Source: Telluria mixta
Lineage (GTDB): Bacteria > Pseudomonadota > Gammaproteobacteria > Burkholderiales > Burkholderiaceae_D
NCBI RefSeq assembly: GCF_029223865.1
Contig: NZ_CP119520.1
Coordinates: 7,192,001 to 7,256,000, forward strand
Direction: 5' to 3'
DNA: 64,000 nucleotides
The position numbers and the translations under genes are program-made. Under the pieces are notes generated by a model. The model did no database searches. It was not told the origin of the DNA and saw only the letters and a program-made list of their open reading frames with translations. Positions 24,301 through 32,049 of this stretch are shown here, in pieces (position 1 is the stretch's first letter; each line of letters opens with the position of its first letter).

Positions 24301-25221
24301 CTCCATCAGGTCCAGTCCCACCTTCGAATCTTCCCATTGCGCCACGCCGTGCTGACTCAGGGTGATGGCGTTGATGGCGGGGACACCGATCCGGTCCAGC
24401 AGCGCGCCCGTCGCCGCCGTGCCGCCGACCTTCATGCCGAGCGCCACGAGCAGGTCGATGCGGCTCTTGCCGTCCGCATCGAGGAACAGCTTCAACGGCA
24501 CGTCGTACGGGTAGCCGTACGCGGGCAGCACGTTGTAGCCCGCGCCCTCCAGCGCGTGCACGATGGCGGCCAGCGGCAGGGTCTGGCCCGCGACGAGGCT
24601 CGCGCGGTAGAACATCACGCCGATCCACGGCGCGCCGGGCCGGTGGTGCGCGTAGTGGGCGACGTAGTCGTCGAAGGTGGCCGCGCCGCGGCGCGCGTCG
24701 ACGTCGTACAGGCCGGCTTCCGGCATCGTGCGGAGCAGCGGCACGTCGACGCGGGCGCCGAAGCCGGCGACCAGCACGCGCCGCAGCAGGCCTTCCATGT
24801 TCTCGATGCCGCCTTCGCGGTGGAACGCAAGAATCGCGGGGTCCGCACGAATGCCCAGGTCACGCTGGGCGTCGTCCGGCTGCGCCCCGACCGCGTACAC
24901 GGGCCGCGCGCGGCGCAGCAGCGCGTCCAGGTCGGGCGCGACCAGTTGCAGCAACTGGCTGCCCTTGACGTTGACGACGGCGACATCGGCGCCGGCCAGC
25001 GCGGCGTGGTCGGCCGGGGTCATGCCGCTGGCCGGGACGATGCGCACGGCCACGTCGGCCGCGGTAAGTTCGGCTTTCAGCGCACGGACGGCCAGCACGG
25101 CGGGACGCGATTCGACGTCGCCCAGCAGCAGGGCCAGCGTGCGCGGGGCGGCTTGGGCGATCTGCCCCAACGTCAGCGCGGCCAGCAGGAAAAGCAGGCG
25201 GATGAACTTATTCGGGCACAT
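21325..25221 (-). CDS. Exported, membrane-anchored CobN/BchH-type tetrapyrrole chelatase
   Basis: A 1298-residue class I chelatase large subunit, the family that inserts cobalt (CobN) or magnesium (BchH) into tetrapyrroles. The CobN core is clear: [36 protein letters not shown]. Unlike cytoplasmic CobN it starts with a signal peptide ([19 protein letters not shown], cleavage near AQA-A). It ends with a single transmembrane helix ([19 protein letters not shown]) and a short basic tail, so the chelatase should face the periplasm. No CobS/CobT or ChlI/ChlD AAA+ genes are adjacent. It overlaps the DUF2149 gene by 14 bases, and the three-gene operon is preceded by a cobalamin riboswitch. It resembles HmuS of Bacteroidetes heme operons. 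The substrate is unknown. Confidence 0.88.
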   Translation of the reverse strand: MCPNKFIRLLFLLAALTLGQIAQAAPRTLALLLGDVESRPAVLAVRALKAELTAADVAVRIVPASGMTPADHAALAGADVAVVNVKGSQLLQLVAPDLDALLRRARPVYAVGAQPDDAQRDLGIRADPAILAFHREGGIENMEGLLRRVLVAGFGARVDVPLLRTMPEAGLYDVDARRGAATFDDYVAHYAHHRPGAPWIGVMFYRASLVAGQTLPLAAIVHALEGAGYNVLPAYGYPYDVPLKLFLDADGKSRIDLLVALGMKVGGTAATGALLDRIGVPAINAITLSQHGVAQWEDSKVGLDLMERTWQMAGAEVAGLVQPTVVASREKVVDAATGLAYVEEQPIPERVARLRARVDAWLALRRTPNVDKHVAIVYFNYPHGSETIGAAYLNVLPDSLWQITERLRAVGYASGNRYPATPAALQREVQQWGNYPGKTGADYLAGLARLASSGEALLVPLADYRRWYEALPAKLRAAVEGAWGAPEKSPVLWKDPHGVPHFVFPARRYGNLLLAPQPGRAWEQNLAKLHNDVTLPPGHEYIAFYLWLQHGLKANAVVHVGTHGTQEWLTGKEAGLSASDPTEALIGAMPNIYPYVMDDVGEGIQAKRRGMATIVDHMTPPFDAAGLNPDLRELGALLNDYRVAEQKSPMLVKAHLTALNALAQKAGVLKDMGKTALFTEADMEALEEYLDDTGSKLTPFGLHTFGVAPAPDLRAATARAVVSLEPHLDDAGKAARAAQLERDIEASAAAELARLVDALDGKFIPTGPSADLVRNPAALPTGRNFFGLDPARIPGRAVYEQGRQLAATLVEDYRRRHGVYPDKLTMNLWGVETQRHEGVMEAQAMALMGVRPTWDERGRVTGVEAIPRRELGRPRVDVTMVSSGLFRDLFGNVLKLLDQAAQAARAQKDDEDPGGNVLAAHAQAMAAKLRQDGVPAEEAERLAGVRIFGLPSGAYGTNIEKLLPLSNVWQDERQVADVFINRMSHPFGNGYWGDDEGDAGRRREVFRLALSGSRIALHSRSSNLFATLDNDDFFQYLGGTALAIRSVDGRTPEVLVSDLSNPRRAGHKTLNQYMGQEMQSRYLNPRWADKMLAEGYSGARFINRVVDYLWAWQVTVPEAVDNGTWQRMYDTYVADRHGLRVRERIAQAGNLRAWQAVTDRMLSAIEKGYWKPDDATRRRLLAENARAVAESGAACGADSCSRATLTLQPLLAGRAPGQGGAAPRVSAAPAAAPASPVKVPEPAVEGKVAGFEMESVMAMTPVQKTVGALAVLALAIAVVGGGYAWRRRAVTFGTDSGR

Positions 25222-25540
25222 ACACGACCTTCCCGTCCGGCAGCTGGTACGCGGTGCCGAGGCGCTTGCCGGCGCCGGACAGCGGCTTGTCGGACACGCG
25301 CGTGACCTTGATCTCGGCGCCCTTCTTCGTCATGACTTCGACCTTGCCATCCGATCCCTTCTTGGCAATCGTGACTTCGGACGACGGGTCGAGCAGGTCG
25401 AGCATGTTCCAGGCCGAGAACAGCGCGAGCATCATCGCGACGATGAACACGATGCTGGCGTCGAACAGGTTGGCGACACCGGCGAGCGGATCCTCGCCGT
25501 GCGCTGCATACTGGCCGCGGCGTTGTTTCAGATAGCGCAT
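25208..25540 (-). CDS. DUF2149 family protein, ExbD-like single-span membrane protein
   Basis: A 110-residue protein with a short cytoplasmic N-terminus, one transmembrane helix (about 24-46) and a small periplasmic domain rich in Lys and Val. The start at 25540 is supported by GAGG upstream and by the 7-base gap from the preceding gene. The membrane segment NLFDASIVFIVAMMLAL places an aspartate (Asp27) at its beginning, much like Asp25 in ExbD. This similarity in layout is my inference, not an established relationship. It is flanked by an ExbB/TolQ-like gene and the CobN-like chelatase, the set found as HmuV, HmuU and HmuS in Bacteroidetes. Confidence 0.82.
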   Translation of the reverse strand: MRYLKQRRGQYAAHGEDPLAGVANLFDASIVFIVAMMLALFSAWNMLDLLDPSSEVTIAKKGSDGKVEVMTKKGAEIKVTRVSDKPLSGAGKRLGTAYQLPDGKVVYVPE

Positions 25541-25547
25541 GGTCGCC

Positions 25548-26129
25548 TCACGCGCGGATGGCGTGCACACGGGGCACGTCGGCGAGCGCCTGCTCGGCCG
25601 CGAAGGCAACGTCCAGCATGTCGGCGCGCAGCCAGTGCTCGCGCACGAGCGCCAGCACGTAGGCGAGCACGCTGCACGCGAGACCGACGACCGTCGCGGT
25701 GAACGCCGTCGTCATGTCCTGCGCCATGTGCGGCAGGTCGCCGTGGGCGAGGCCCGCGAGTGCGATGCCCATCGGGATCAGGGTGCCCATCAGGCCCAGC
25801 GCGGGGCCGACGCGCACGACGAAGCGCACGGCGTCCAGGCGGCGCAGGCCGGCGCCCTCGGCGCTCTGCACGATGCGTTCGAGGTGCGCGTCGAGCGGCG
25901 CGGCGGATTCGCGCAGGCAGGTGTCGATGGCGGCGCGGGCGCCGTCGACGAGCAGGCGCGCGCCACGCCGGCGCTCGCGCCATTCGCCGAGGAAGGCGCC
26001 GAGGCAGGCCAGCATGTACAGCAGCAGCGCGGCGATGGCCACGAGGACCGGCAGGTACAGGACGGAGGAAACGGAATACAGCACGGTTTCGACGGCGCGC
26101 ACGGCGCCGTCAAAGGACGGATCAGGCAT
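25548..26129 (-). CDS. MotA/TolQ/ExbB-family proton channel protein
   Basis: A 193-residue inner-membrane protein with the ExbB/TolQ layout. There is one helix near the N-terminus (about 10-45), a cytoplasmic loop, then two helices framing the signature VGPALGLMGTLIPMGIAL and MTTAFTATVVGLACSVLAY. Such proteins form the proton channel that powers TonB, TolA or related machines. The start ATG at 26129 (MPDPSFDGAV) is preferred. A GTG at 26159 lies inside a hairpin of the riboswitch leader. No ExbD, TonB or receptor gene is adjacent, so it probably serves the CobN-like protein encoded downstream. Confidence 0.87.
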   Translation of the reverse strand: MPDPSFDGAVRAVETVLYSVSSVLYLPVLVAIAALLLYMLACLGAFLGEWRERRRGARLLVDGARAAIDTCLRESAAPLDAHLERIVQSAEGAGLRRLDAVRFVVRVGPALGLMGTLIPMGIALAGLAHGDLPHMAQDMTTAFTATVVGLACSVLAYVLALVREHWLRADMLDVAFAAEQALADVPRVHAIRA

Positions 26130-26207
26130 GATGATGACGGTGACAGGCAATCCGCCCACTTCCCCGTGGGCGCGACTGGAACGGCGGGCCTATACGAAGG
26201 TCCGCCA

Positions 26208-26380
26208 CCTGTCTGGCCGGTATCCGGGCTGGCAAGGCGGACCGGCCCACCTTCCCATGCGCGGCTGCGCACAGTGGTTCGAGGACCGGCCTGCCGTCGA
26301 AAGACGGCGCTTGCTTACCGTTGCGGGGGCAGCACACCCTGGCGGACATAGGAACGTCCGCCATGTGTTTCCCGTTTAAC
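26208..26380 (-). ncRNA. Cobalamin riboswitch
   Basis: The minus-strand leader of the chelatase operon holds the ordered blocks of the cobalamin aptamer: AAACGGGAA (about 26376), GGTG-like GGGTG then CTGCCCCCGCAAC (about 26332-26320) with GGTAAGC, ACCACTG (about 26278-26272), ATGGGAAGG (26258-26250) and the B12-box-like GCCAGCCCGGATACCGGCC (26233-26215). A hairpin CGCCCAC/GTGGGCG (26172-26153) lies between aptamer and start codon and could form part of the expression platform; no terminator T run is seen. High B12 should turn the operon off. The remaining bases of this roughly 300-base gap up to 26431 should hold the promoter. Confidence 0.9.
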
Positions 26381-26431
26381 TGCGCGTGCCGAACGCACGC
26401 GCGGGCACCAGACGGTGCGGATTATAACCGC

Positions 26432-27841
26432 TCACGCCAACTCGGCAACGAGCCGGCCCAGCGTGCGCAACGCGTCTTCCGTCGCCGGCGTCCACGGGTA
26501 GCTGTAGTTGAGGCGGATGCAGTGCGTCCAGCTGCCCCGCGCGGAAAACATGTGGCCGGGGCCGACCGTGATCCCGTGTTCGAGGGCGCGGGCGTACAGC
26601 CGCATCGCGTCGACGCCGCCCGCCAGTTCCACCCACAGCACATAGCCACCCTGCGGTTCGGAGACGCGGGTGCCGTCCGGGAAGAAGCGCAGCACGGCGG
26701 CCGCCATCATGCGGGCGCGCTGCGCATACCCCTTGCGCACCTGGCGCAGGTGGCGGTCGAAGCCGTCGTTCTGCAGATAGTCGGCGATGGCCAGCTGCGG
26801 CAGCGACGGCGTGCTCAGCGTGTTCAGGAATTTCAGCTTTTCCACCTGGGCCGCGTAGCGTCCCGCCAGCGCCCAGCCGATGCGGTAGTTCGACGTCAGG
26901 CTCTTCGAGAACGATGCGCAGTGCAGCACGAGGCCGCGCGTGTCCCACGTCTTGAGGGGGCACGGGTGGCGGTCGCCGTAATACAGTTCGTCGTAGACGC
27001 AGTTCTCGATGGCGGGGATGCCGTGCTCCGCGAGCAGTGCCACGAGTTCGCGCTTGCGCTCGTCCGGCATGATGAAGCCGAGCGGATTCTGGAAGTTCGG
27101 CATGACCATCACGGCGGCCACGCGCTGGCCGGCCATGAGGGTGCGCAGCGCGTCCACGTCGATGCCGGTGCGCGCGTCCGTCGGCACCTCGAGCGCACGC
27201 ATGCCCATCCGTTCGATCGCGTGCAGCATGGCGTAGAACGTCGGCGACTCGACGGCGACGGTATCGCCGGGCTTTGCGACGGCCTGCAGGCACAGGTTGA
27301 TCGCTTCGGTGGCGCCGACGGTGACGATGATTTCGGACGGATCGACGGCGAGTCCATGTTCCAGGTAGCGGCGCGCGATCTGGCGGATCAGTTGCGGGTT
27401 CCCCGGCGGCAGGTCGTCCAGCACGCTGACGTGGCGACGGCGCGCGATCGCGTTGGCGTACTGGCTGATGCGCGCGGCGGGGAAGACGGCGGGGTCCGGA
27501 TAAGGCGAACCGAGCGGCACCGCGCCCTGTGTGCGGATGGTGCGCAAGGTGGACAGCACGAGCCGGCTCACGTCCACTTCCGACGACAACGTCAGGGCCG
27601 GCGTCGGCTCGGCGGAACGGGGCGTGACGCGCGGCCGCGCACGCACGAAAAAGCCGGACTGCGGCCGGCTCTCGATGACGCCCCTGCTCTCCAGCAGGGA
27701 GTACGCGCGCAGTACCGTGCTGATGCTCAGCTTGCGGCGCAGGCTGGCCTGGCGCACGGAGGGCAACCGCTCCCCTTCCAGCAGCACGCCGCGCGCGACC
27801 TGGCCTTCGACTTCGGCGGCGAGGGACTCGTAGAGCTTCAT
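26432..27841 (-). CDS. MocR-type PLP-dependent transcription regulator (GntR HTH + aminotransferase domain)
   Basis: A 469-residue fusion of a GntR winged helix (about 1-70, LPSVRQASLRRKLSISTV) with a fold-type I aminotransferase domain. The PLP region shows SGRASN-independent features such as VGATEAINLCLQA, MPNFQNPLG and the lysine segment SFSKSLTSNYRIGW. MocR proteins sense amines or amino acids through PLP and usually control the divergent gene. Three copies of a 9-bp half-site lie in the 134-base gap to the molybdoenzyme gene. The start at 27841 begins MKLYESLAAEVEGQV, matching GntR N-termini. Effector and target are inferred. Confidence 0.9.
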   Translation of the reverse strand: MKLYESLAAEVEGQVARGVLLEGERLPSVRQASLRRKLSISTVLRAYSLLESRGVIESRPQSGFFVRARPRVTPRSAEPTPALTLSSEVDVSRLVLSTLRTIRTQGAVPLGSPYPDPAVFPAARISQYANAIARRRHVSVLDDLPPGNPQLIRQIARRYLEHGLAVDPSEIIVTVGATEAINLCLQAVAKPGDTVAVESPTFYAMLHAIERMGMRALEVPTDARTGIDVDALRTLMAGQRVAAVMVMPNFQNPLGFIMPDERKRELVALLAEHGIPAIENCVYDELYYGDRHPCPLKTWDTRGLVLHCASFSKSLTSNYRIGWALAGRYAAQVEKLKFLNTLSTPSLPQLAIADYLQNDGFDRHLRQVRKGYAQRARMMAAAVLRFFPDGTRVSEPQGGYVLWVELAGGVDAMRLYARALEHGITVGPGHMFSARGSWTHCIRLNYSYPWTPATEDALRTLGRLVAELA

Positions 27842-27862
27842 GCGGCCGAGTATAGCGCAGCG

Positions 27863-27919
27863 GTACAGTTGCGGCAGCGGGCCGCCAACTGTACTCCTTT
27901 TCCGCGTGCCCAACTGTAC
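27863..27919. promoter_or_regulatory. Triple MocR operator candidate in divergent promoter
   Basis: GTACAGTTG at 27863-27871, its reverse complement CAACTGTAC at 27886-27894, and a second CAACTGTAC at 27911-27919. The three 9-bp half-sites are exact copies, spaced 23 and 25 bases, and lie between the MocR gene and the divergent molybdoenzyme gene. MocR regulators typically bind mixed direct and inverted half-sites like these. Confidence 0.7.
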
Positions 27920-27975
27920 CCGCACAGCGGCCCGCGCATCCATGACACTGTTGCCATCGCAACAGAGAGGCAAGC

Positions 27976-30318
27976 ATGGCCGACAACGACACCGCAGGGC
28001 GCATCGCCCCGTACCACAACCCCGCCGGCGGCTGGGGCGCGCTGAAATACGTGGCGCTGAACCTGGTCCGCGAACGCGTGGGCAGGAACAGCATCGGGAC
28101 GCTGCTCGCGCAGAACCAGCCGGACGGCTTCGACTGCCCCGGCTGCGCCTGGCCCGACCGCGTCCATACGTCCACGTTCGAATTCTGCGAGAACGGCGTC
28201 AAGGCCGTGGCGGCGGAAGCGACATCCAAGCGCGTCCGGCCCGAATTCTTCGCGCGCCACACGGTGACGGAACTGATGGCGCAGAGCGACTACGAACTGG
28301 AACAGCACGGCCGCCTGACCGACCCGATGGTGTACGACCGCGCCACCGACAAGTACGTGCCCATCGCGTGGGACGACGCCTTCGCCCTGATCGCGCGCCA
28401 TGTGAACGCGCTGGAGGACCCGGACCGCGCCGCGTTCTACACGTCCGGCCGCGCCAGCAACGAGGCGGCATTCCTGTACCAGCTGTTCGCGCGCATGGTC
28501 GGCACCAACAACTTCCCCGACTGTTCCAACATGTGCCACGAGGCGACGAGCCGCGGCCTGCCCGGCACGGTCGGCATCGGCAAGGGCACCGTCACGCTGG
28601 ACGATTTCGACGAGGCCGACGCCATCCTGATCTTCGGCCAGAACCCGGCCACGAATCACCCGCGCATGATGGGCCTGCTGCGCGAGTGCGCGAAACGGGG
28701 CGCCGCCATCGTGTCGATCAACCCGCTCAAGGAGCGCGGACTGGAACGCTTCCAGGATCCGCAAAGCCCGGCCGAGATGCTCACCAATGCGAGCACGCCG
28801 ATCAGCTCCATGTTCGTGCGCCCGCGCCTGTCCGGCGACCTCGCCCTCATCAAGGCCGTGGCCAAGCGCGTGCTGGAACTGGACGACGACGCCCACGCCG
28901 CAGGAAACGCGCGCGTGCTCGACATGGCATTCATCGATGCCCACACGACCGGCTTCGACGCGTTCACGGCCGACCTGCGCGCCGAGGACTGGGGCATGCT
29001 GCTGGAAGAATCGGGGGTGCCGCGCGCCGATATCGAGCGCCTGGCGCGGCTGTACGCGAGCGCCGACCGCGTGATCGCGTGCTGGGGCATGGGCCTGACC
29101 CAGCACCGGCAATCGGTGGCGGCCGTGCAGATGCTGTCCAACCTGATGATGATGCGCGGGCAGATCGGCCGCCCCGGCGCCGGCCTGTGCCCCGTGCGCG
29201 GGCACTCCAACGTGCAGGGCGACCGCACGGTCGGCATCGAGGAACGTCCGACCCAGGCCTTCCTCGACCGCCTGGGCCAGGTGTTCGACTTCTCTCCGCC
29301 GCGCCACCACGGGCTCGACGTCGTGGCCACGATCCGGGGCATGGTGGACGGCCGCGTGAACGTGTTCATCGGCCTGGGCGGCAACTTCGCGGCCGCCACG
29401 CCCGACACCCCGCTGACGTGGGCCGGCCTGCGCCAGTGCGCGCTGACGGTGCAGGTGTCGACGAAGCTGAACCGCAGCCACCTCGTGCACGGCCGCGACG
29501 CGCTGATCCTCCCCACGCTGGGCCGCACGGAGATCGACCTGCAGGACGGCGTGGCGCAGGGCGTGACGGTGGAAGACTCGATGAGCATGGTGCACATCTC
29601 GTACGGCATCAACCGTCCGGCGTCGCCGAACCTGCTGTCCGAAATCGCCATCGTCGCGCGCATGGCGCATGCCACGCTGGGGAGCGGCAAGGTGGACTGG
29701 CTTGCGCGCGCCGCGAACTATGCGCTGATCCGCGACGACATCGAGAAGGTTTTCGACGACTTTTACGACTACAACGCGCGCGTGGCGAAGCCGGGCGGCT
29801 TCCACCTGCGCGTGGCGTCGCGCGAGCGCGCCTGGGCGACGCCGAGCGCGCGGGCCCAGTTCGTCGTCAACGCGATCGACCGCGACACCGCCATCCACCG
29901 CGCCCGCGCCATCCACGGCGAGCGCCTGCTGACCATGATGACGACCCGCTCGCACGACCAGTACAACACGACCGTCTACGGGCTGGACGACCGCTACCGC
30001 GGCGTGTTCGGCATGCGCCGCGTGGTCTTCATCCACCGCGACGATCTCGCCATGCTGGGCCTGAAGGCGGGCGACAAGGTCGACATCACGAGCGTGTGGG
30101 ACGACGGCGTGGAACGCCGCGCGGACGGCTTCCTGCTCGTCGAATACGACATCCCGCGCGGCTGCGTCGGCGCCTATTATCCCGAGACGAATCCGCTCGT
30201 GCCGCTGGACAGCGTGGCCGTGGGCGCCGGTACGCCGACGTCGAAGTCGATTCCGGTGCTGCTGCACCCGGCGAGCCGTGCGAGCGCCGCAGGAATGTCC
30301 GCTGCCGGCAACGTGTAG
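27976..30318 (+). CDS. Molybdopterin oxidoreductase, FdhF/YdeP family alpha subunit
   Basis: A 780-residue molybdenum enzyme related to formate dehydrogenase H and YdeP. Early on it has FDCPGCAWPD, a CxxC segment that in this subfamily replaces the full iron-sulphur cysteine set. YTSGRASNEAAFLYQ, CSNMCHEA and RGHSNVQGDRT mark the bis-MGD-binding core. The last 120 residues form the molydopterin dinucleotide-binding domain with TTRSHDQYNTTVYG. No signal peptide is visible, so it is probably cytoplasmic. No fdhD gene adjoins it. Substrate is unknown; YdeP is associated with acid resistance in E. coli. Its end overlaps the damaged GNAT gene on the other strand. Confidence 0.87.
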   Translation: MADNDTAGRIAPYHNPAGGWGALKYVALNLVRERVGRNSIGTLLAQNQPDGFDCPGCAWPDRVHTSTFEFCENGVKAVAAEATSKRVRPEFFARHTVTELMAQSDYELEQHGRLTDPMVYDRATDKYVPIAWDDAFALIARHVNALEDPDRAAFYTSGRASNEAAFLYQLFARMVGTNNFPDCSNMCHEATSRGLPGTVGIGKGTVTLDDFDEADAILIFGQNPATNHPRMMGLLRECAKRGAAIVSINPLKERGLERFQDPQSPAEMLTNASTPISSMFVRPRLSGDLALIKAVAKRVLELDDDAHAAGNARVLDMAFIDAHTTGFDAFTADLRAEDWGMLLEESGVPRADIERLARLYASADRVIACWGMGLTQHRQSVAAVQMLSNLMMMRGQIGRPGAGLCPVRGHSNVQGDRTVGIEERPTQAFLDRLGQVFDFSPPRHHGLDVVATIRGMVDGRVNVFIGLGGNFAAATPDTPLTWAGLRQCALTVQVSTKLNRSHLVHGRDALILPTLGRTEIDLQDGVAQGVTVEDSMSMVHISYGINRPASPNLLSEIAIVARMAHATLGSGKVDWLARAANYALIRDDIEKVFDDFYDYNARVAKPGGFHLRVASRERAWATPSARAQFVVNAIDRDTAIHRARAIHGERLLTMMTTRSHDQYNTTVYGLDDRYRGVFGMRRVVFIHRDDLAMLGLKAGDKVDITSVWDDGVERRADGFLLVEYDIPRGCVGAYYPETNPLVPLDSVAVGAGTPTSKSIPVLLHPASRASAAGMSAAGNV

Positions 30319-30787
30319 CGCGCATACGGCACGCCGCGGTTCGAGGGCAGGTCATGCTCGCGCACGAAGCCGATGGATTCGTACAGCCGCAGCGCGGTCG
30401 CCATGATGGGACTCGTGTGCAGGCCGATGGCGGGCGCCCCTGCATGCCGGGCCCGTTCGAGCGCGGCCGCGACCAGCGCGCGGCCGATGCCGCCGCCGCG
30501 CGCCGCGGGATCCACGACCAGCATGCGGATCACCGACCAGTCGCCCGGAAAGATCGCGCTGCGCGGCCGTCCGGGTCCCACGTGCACGACGGCCCCGCGA
30601 TGACGCCGCCGCGCTCCGCCACGAACAGGTCGCCGTCCGCGGCCAGGTCGGCCATGCGGCCGATGCCCGCGCTGAACGTGGGCCAATCGTCGTAATCGCC
30701 CGCGTATTGCGCGAACGCGGCCAGCGCGACGGCGTTGACGGCGGCGCGGTCGGCCTCCCGGTAAGCGCGGATCGTCGTCGGGTTCAC
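30177..30787 (-). pseudogene. GNAT N-acetyltransferase, frameshifted
   Basis: The N-terminal half (MNPTTIRAYREADRAAVNAV to ERGGVIAG) reads in one frame from a GTG at 30787. The acetyl-CoA-binding half (MLVVDPAARGGGIGRALV, LYESIGFV) reads in another frame down to 30177. The switch falls near a run of four G (minus strand) at about 30594-30600. One extra G there would join them into a normal GNAT protein of about 170 residues or more. The GTG overlaps the stop of the LysR gene (GTGA), indicating it was once translated with it. It may be a real pseudogene or a sequencing indel. Confidence 0.75.
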
Positions 30788-31704
30788 GCCGCCCGCCCCA
30801 TGTCGCCGTTATGCCACCACAGCTTCGGATTGTTGTCGGCCAGGTCGCGCAGCAGGTCCCACACGACTTTCACGCGGCGCAGGCGGTACAGGTCCGTCGG
30901 CGCCGCGAGCCAGAACGAGCGCTCCGCGTAGAAGCCCGGCAGCACGGGCACGAGGCGGCCGTCATCCGGCACCGCGTACGGCGGCGCCATCATGAGTCCC
31001 ATGCCCAGCGATGCGGCCTCGATCTGCGCCGTCATGCCCGAGCAGCACAGCCGGCGGCGCGGCGTGAATCCCAGTTCGTTCAGGTACGACAGCTCGCGGC
31101 TCGCGAGGCGGTCCTGCACGTAGTCGACGAAATCGTGGCGCTCCAGGTCCGCGTGCGTGCGGATCGGCGGGTGCTTGGCCAGGTACACGGGCGCCGCGTA
31201 CAGGTAAAAGCGGAACGAGGCGAGGCGCGTGACCATGTAGCGCCCCGTCGACGGCGGGTCGAGCATGACGCCGAGATCCGCTTCGCGGTTGGCGAGGTTG
31301 GCGAAGCGCGGCAGCGCCAGCAGGTCGATCGACAGGTCCGGATGGTCCTCGAACAGCTTCACGAGCAGCGGTGCCACGACGCGCGTGCCGAACACTTCGG
31401 GCACGCCCAGCCGCACGACGCCGGCCGCCGCCACCTCCGCGCCGCCCAACTGCTCGGTGGCCGCCAGCGCCGCCCCTTCCATCGCCTCGGCATGCGGCAG
31501 CAGGGCTTGCCCCATCTCCGTCAGCTCGTAGCCTTCGCGCGAGCGGTCGAACAGGGTCGTGCCCAGTTGCTGCTCGAGGCGGTCGATGCGGCGCGCCACC
31601 GTCGTGTGCTCCACGTCCAGGCGGCGCGACGCCCCGGACAGGGTGCCGGCGCGCGCCAGCTCCAGGAAAAACCGCAGGTCCGTCCATTCCGGCAGGCTGT
31701 GCAT
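30784..31704 (-). CDS. LysR-family transcriptional regulator
   Basis: A 306-residue regulator. A winged helix-turn-helix fills the first 65 residues (TLSGASRRLDVEHTTVARRIDRLE). The LysR effector-binding domain runs from about 90 to 295. It is divergent from the TonB-dependent receptor gene across a 345-base gap carrying two matching palindromes, so the receptor and transport cluster are its most likely targets. Its stop codon overlaps the start of the damaged GNAT gene. Effector unknown. Confidence 0.88.
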   Translation of the reverse strand: MHSLPEWTDLRFFLELARAGTLSGASRRLDVEHTTVARRIDRLEQQLGTTLFDRSREGYELTEMGQALLPHAEAMEGAALAATEQLGGAEVAAAGVVRLGVPEVFGTRVVAPLLVKLFEDHPDLSIDLLALPRFANLANREADLGVMLDPPSTGRYMVTRLASFRFYLYAAPVYLAKHPPIRTHADLERHDFVDYVQDRLASRELSYLNELGFTPRRRLCCSGMTAQIEAASLGMGLMMAPPYAVPDDGRLVPVLPGFYAERSFWLAAPTDLYRLRRVKVVWDLLRDLADNNPKLWWHNGDMGRAA

Positions 31705-31798
31705 GTCTGTCTCCCCCCGTTCTCCGATCCGTTACGCATGGGATCGCCATTCGCCGCGGCTTTTTCGGGAACCGTTGTTTGATATCAAGGTGACATAT

Positions 31799-31814
31799 TG
31801 TGCACCAGTGCACA
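31799..31814. promoter_or_regulatory. Palindromic operator 1 upstream of TonB receptor
   Basis: TGTGCACCAGTGCACA is a 16-bp inverted repeat with a 2-base centre (7-bp arms), located 95 bases from the LysR start. It shares the pattern TGTGCAY-NN-RTGCACA with a second site 131 bases away. Both lie in the 345-base divergent gap (31705-32049), which otherwise holds no gene. Confidence 0.65.
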
Positions 31815-31929
31815 TTGCCGCTGCAACGTTTTCGGAACAGGGCTTGCGTATGCACAGCAAACCCGTTTTCCGGACGTCGCGACGCGCCGCGCCCTCTGGC
31901 GCCGCCCCTCACGGGACGTCCCGCGGCAT

Positions 31930-31945
31930 TGTGCATAAATGCACA
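31930..31945. promoter_or_regulatory. Palindromic operator 2 upstream of TonB receptor
   Basis: TGTGCATAAATGCACA repeats the architecture of the site at 31799-31814, with 7-bp arms and a 2-base centre. It lies 105 bases before the receptor start codon. Two sites 131 bases apart suit a regulator that loops DNA. Confidence 0.65.
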
Positions 31946-32049
31946 CCCTGTGGGCGCGGCGTTGTCTTTTCAGCCAAATTCATCCGAGGCACACTGTGAT
32001 GCATGCGAAGACTGAACGCATGACACCACAACAAAATCAGGAGACATCA

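Noticed and set aside
21811..25305. A long plus-strand open frame of over 1100 codons opposite the CobN-like gene
   Set aside because: It is Arg/His/Ala-rich with no family match and mirrors the codon bias of the real gene on the other strand. High-GC genomes give such antisense frames routinely.
25548..26159. GTG at 26159 as start of the ExbB-like protein
   Set aside because: It lies within a leader hairpin with no proper ribosome site, and the ATG at 26129 gives a normal N-terminus, so it is kept only as an alternative.
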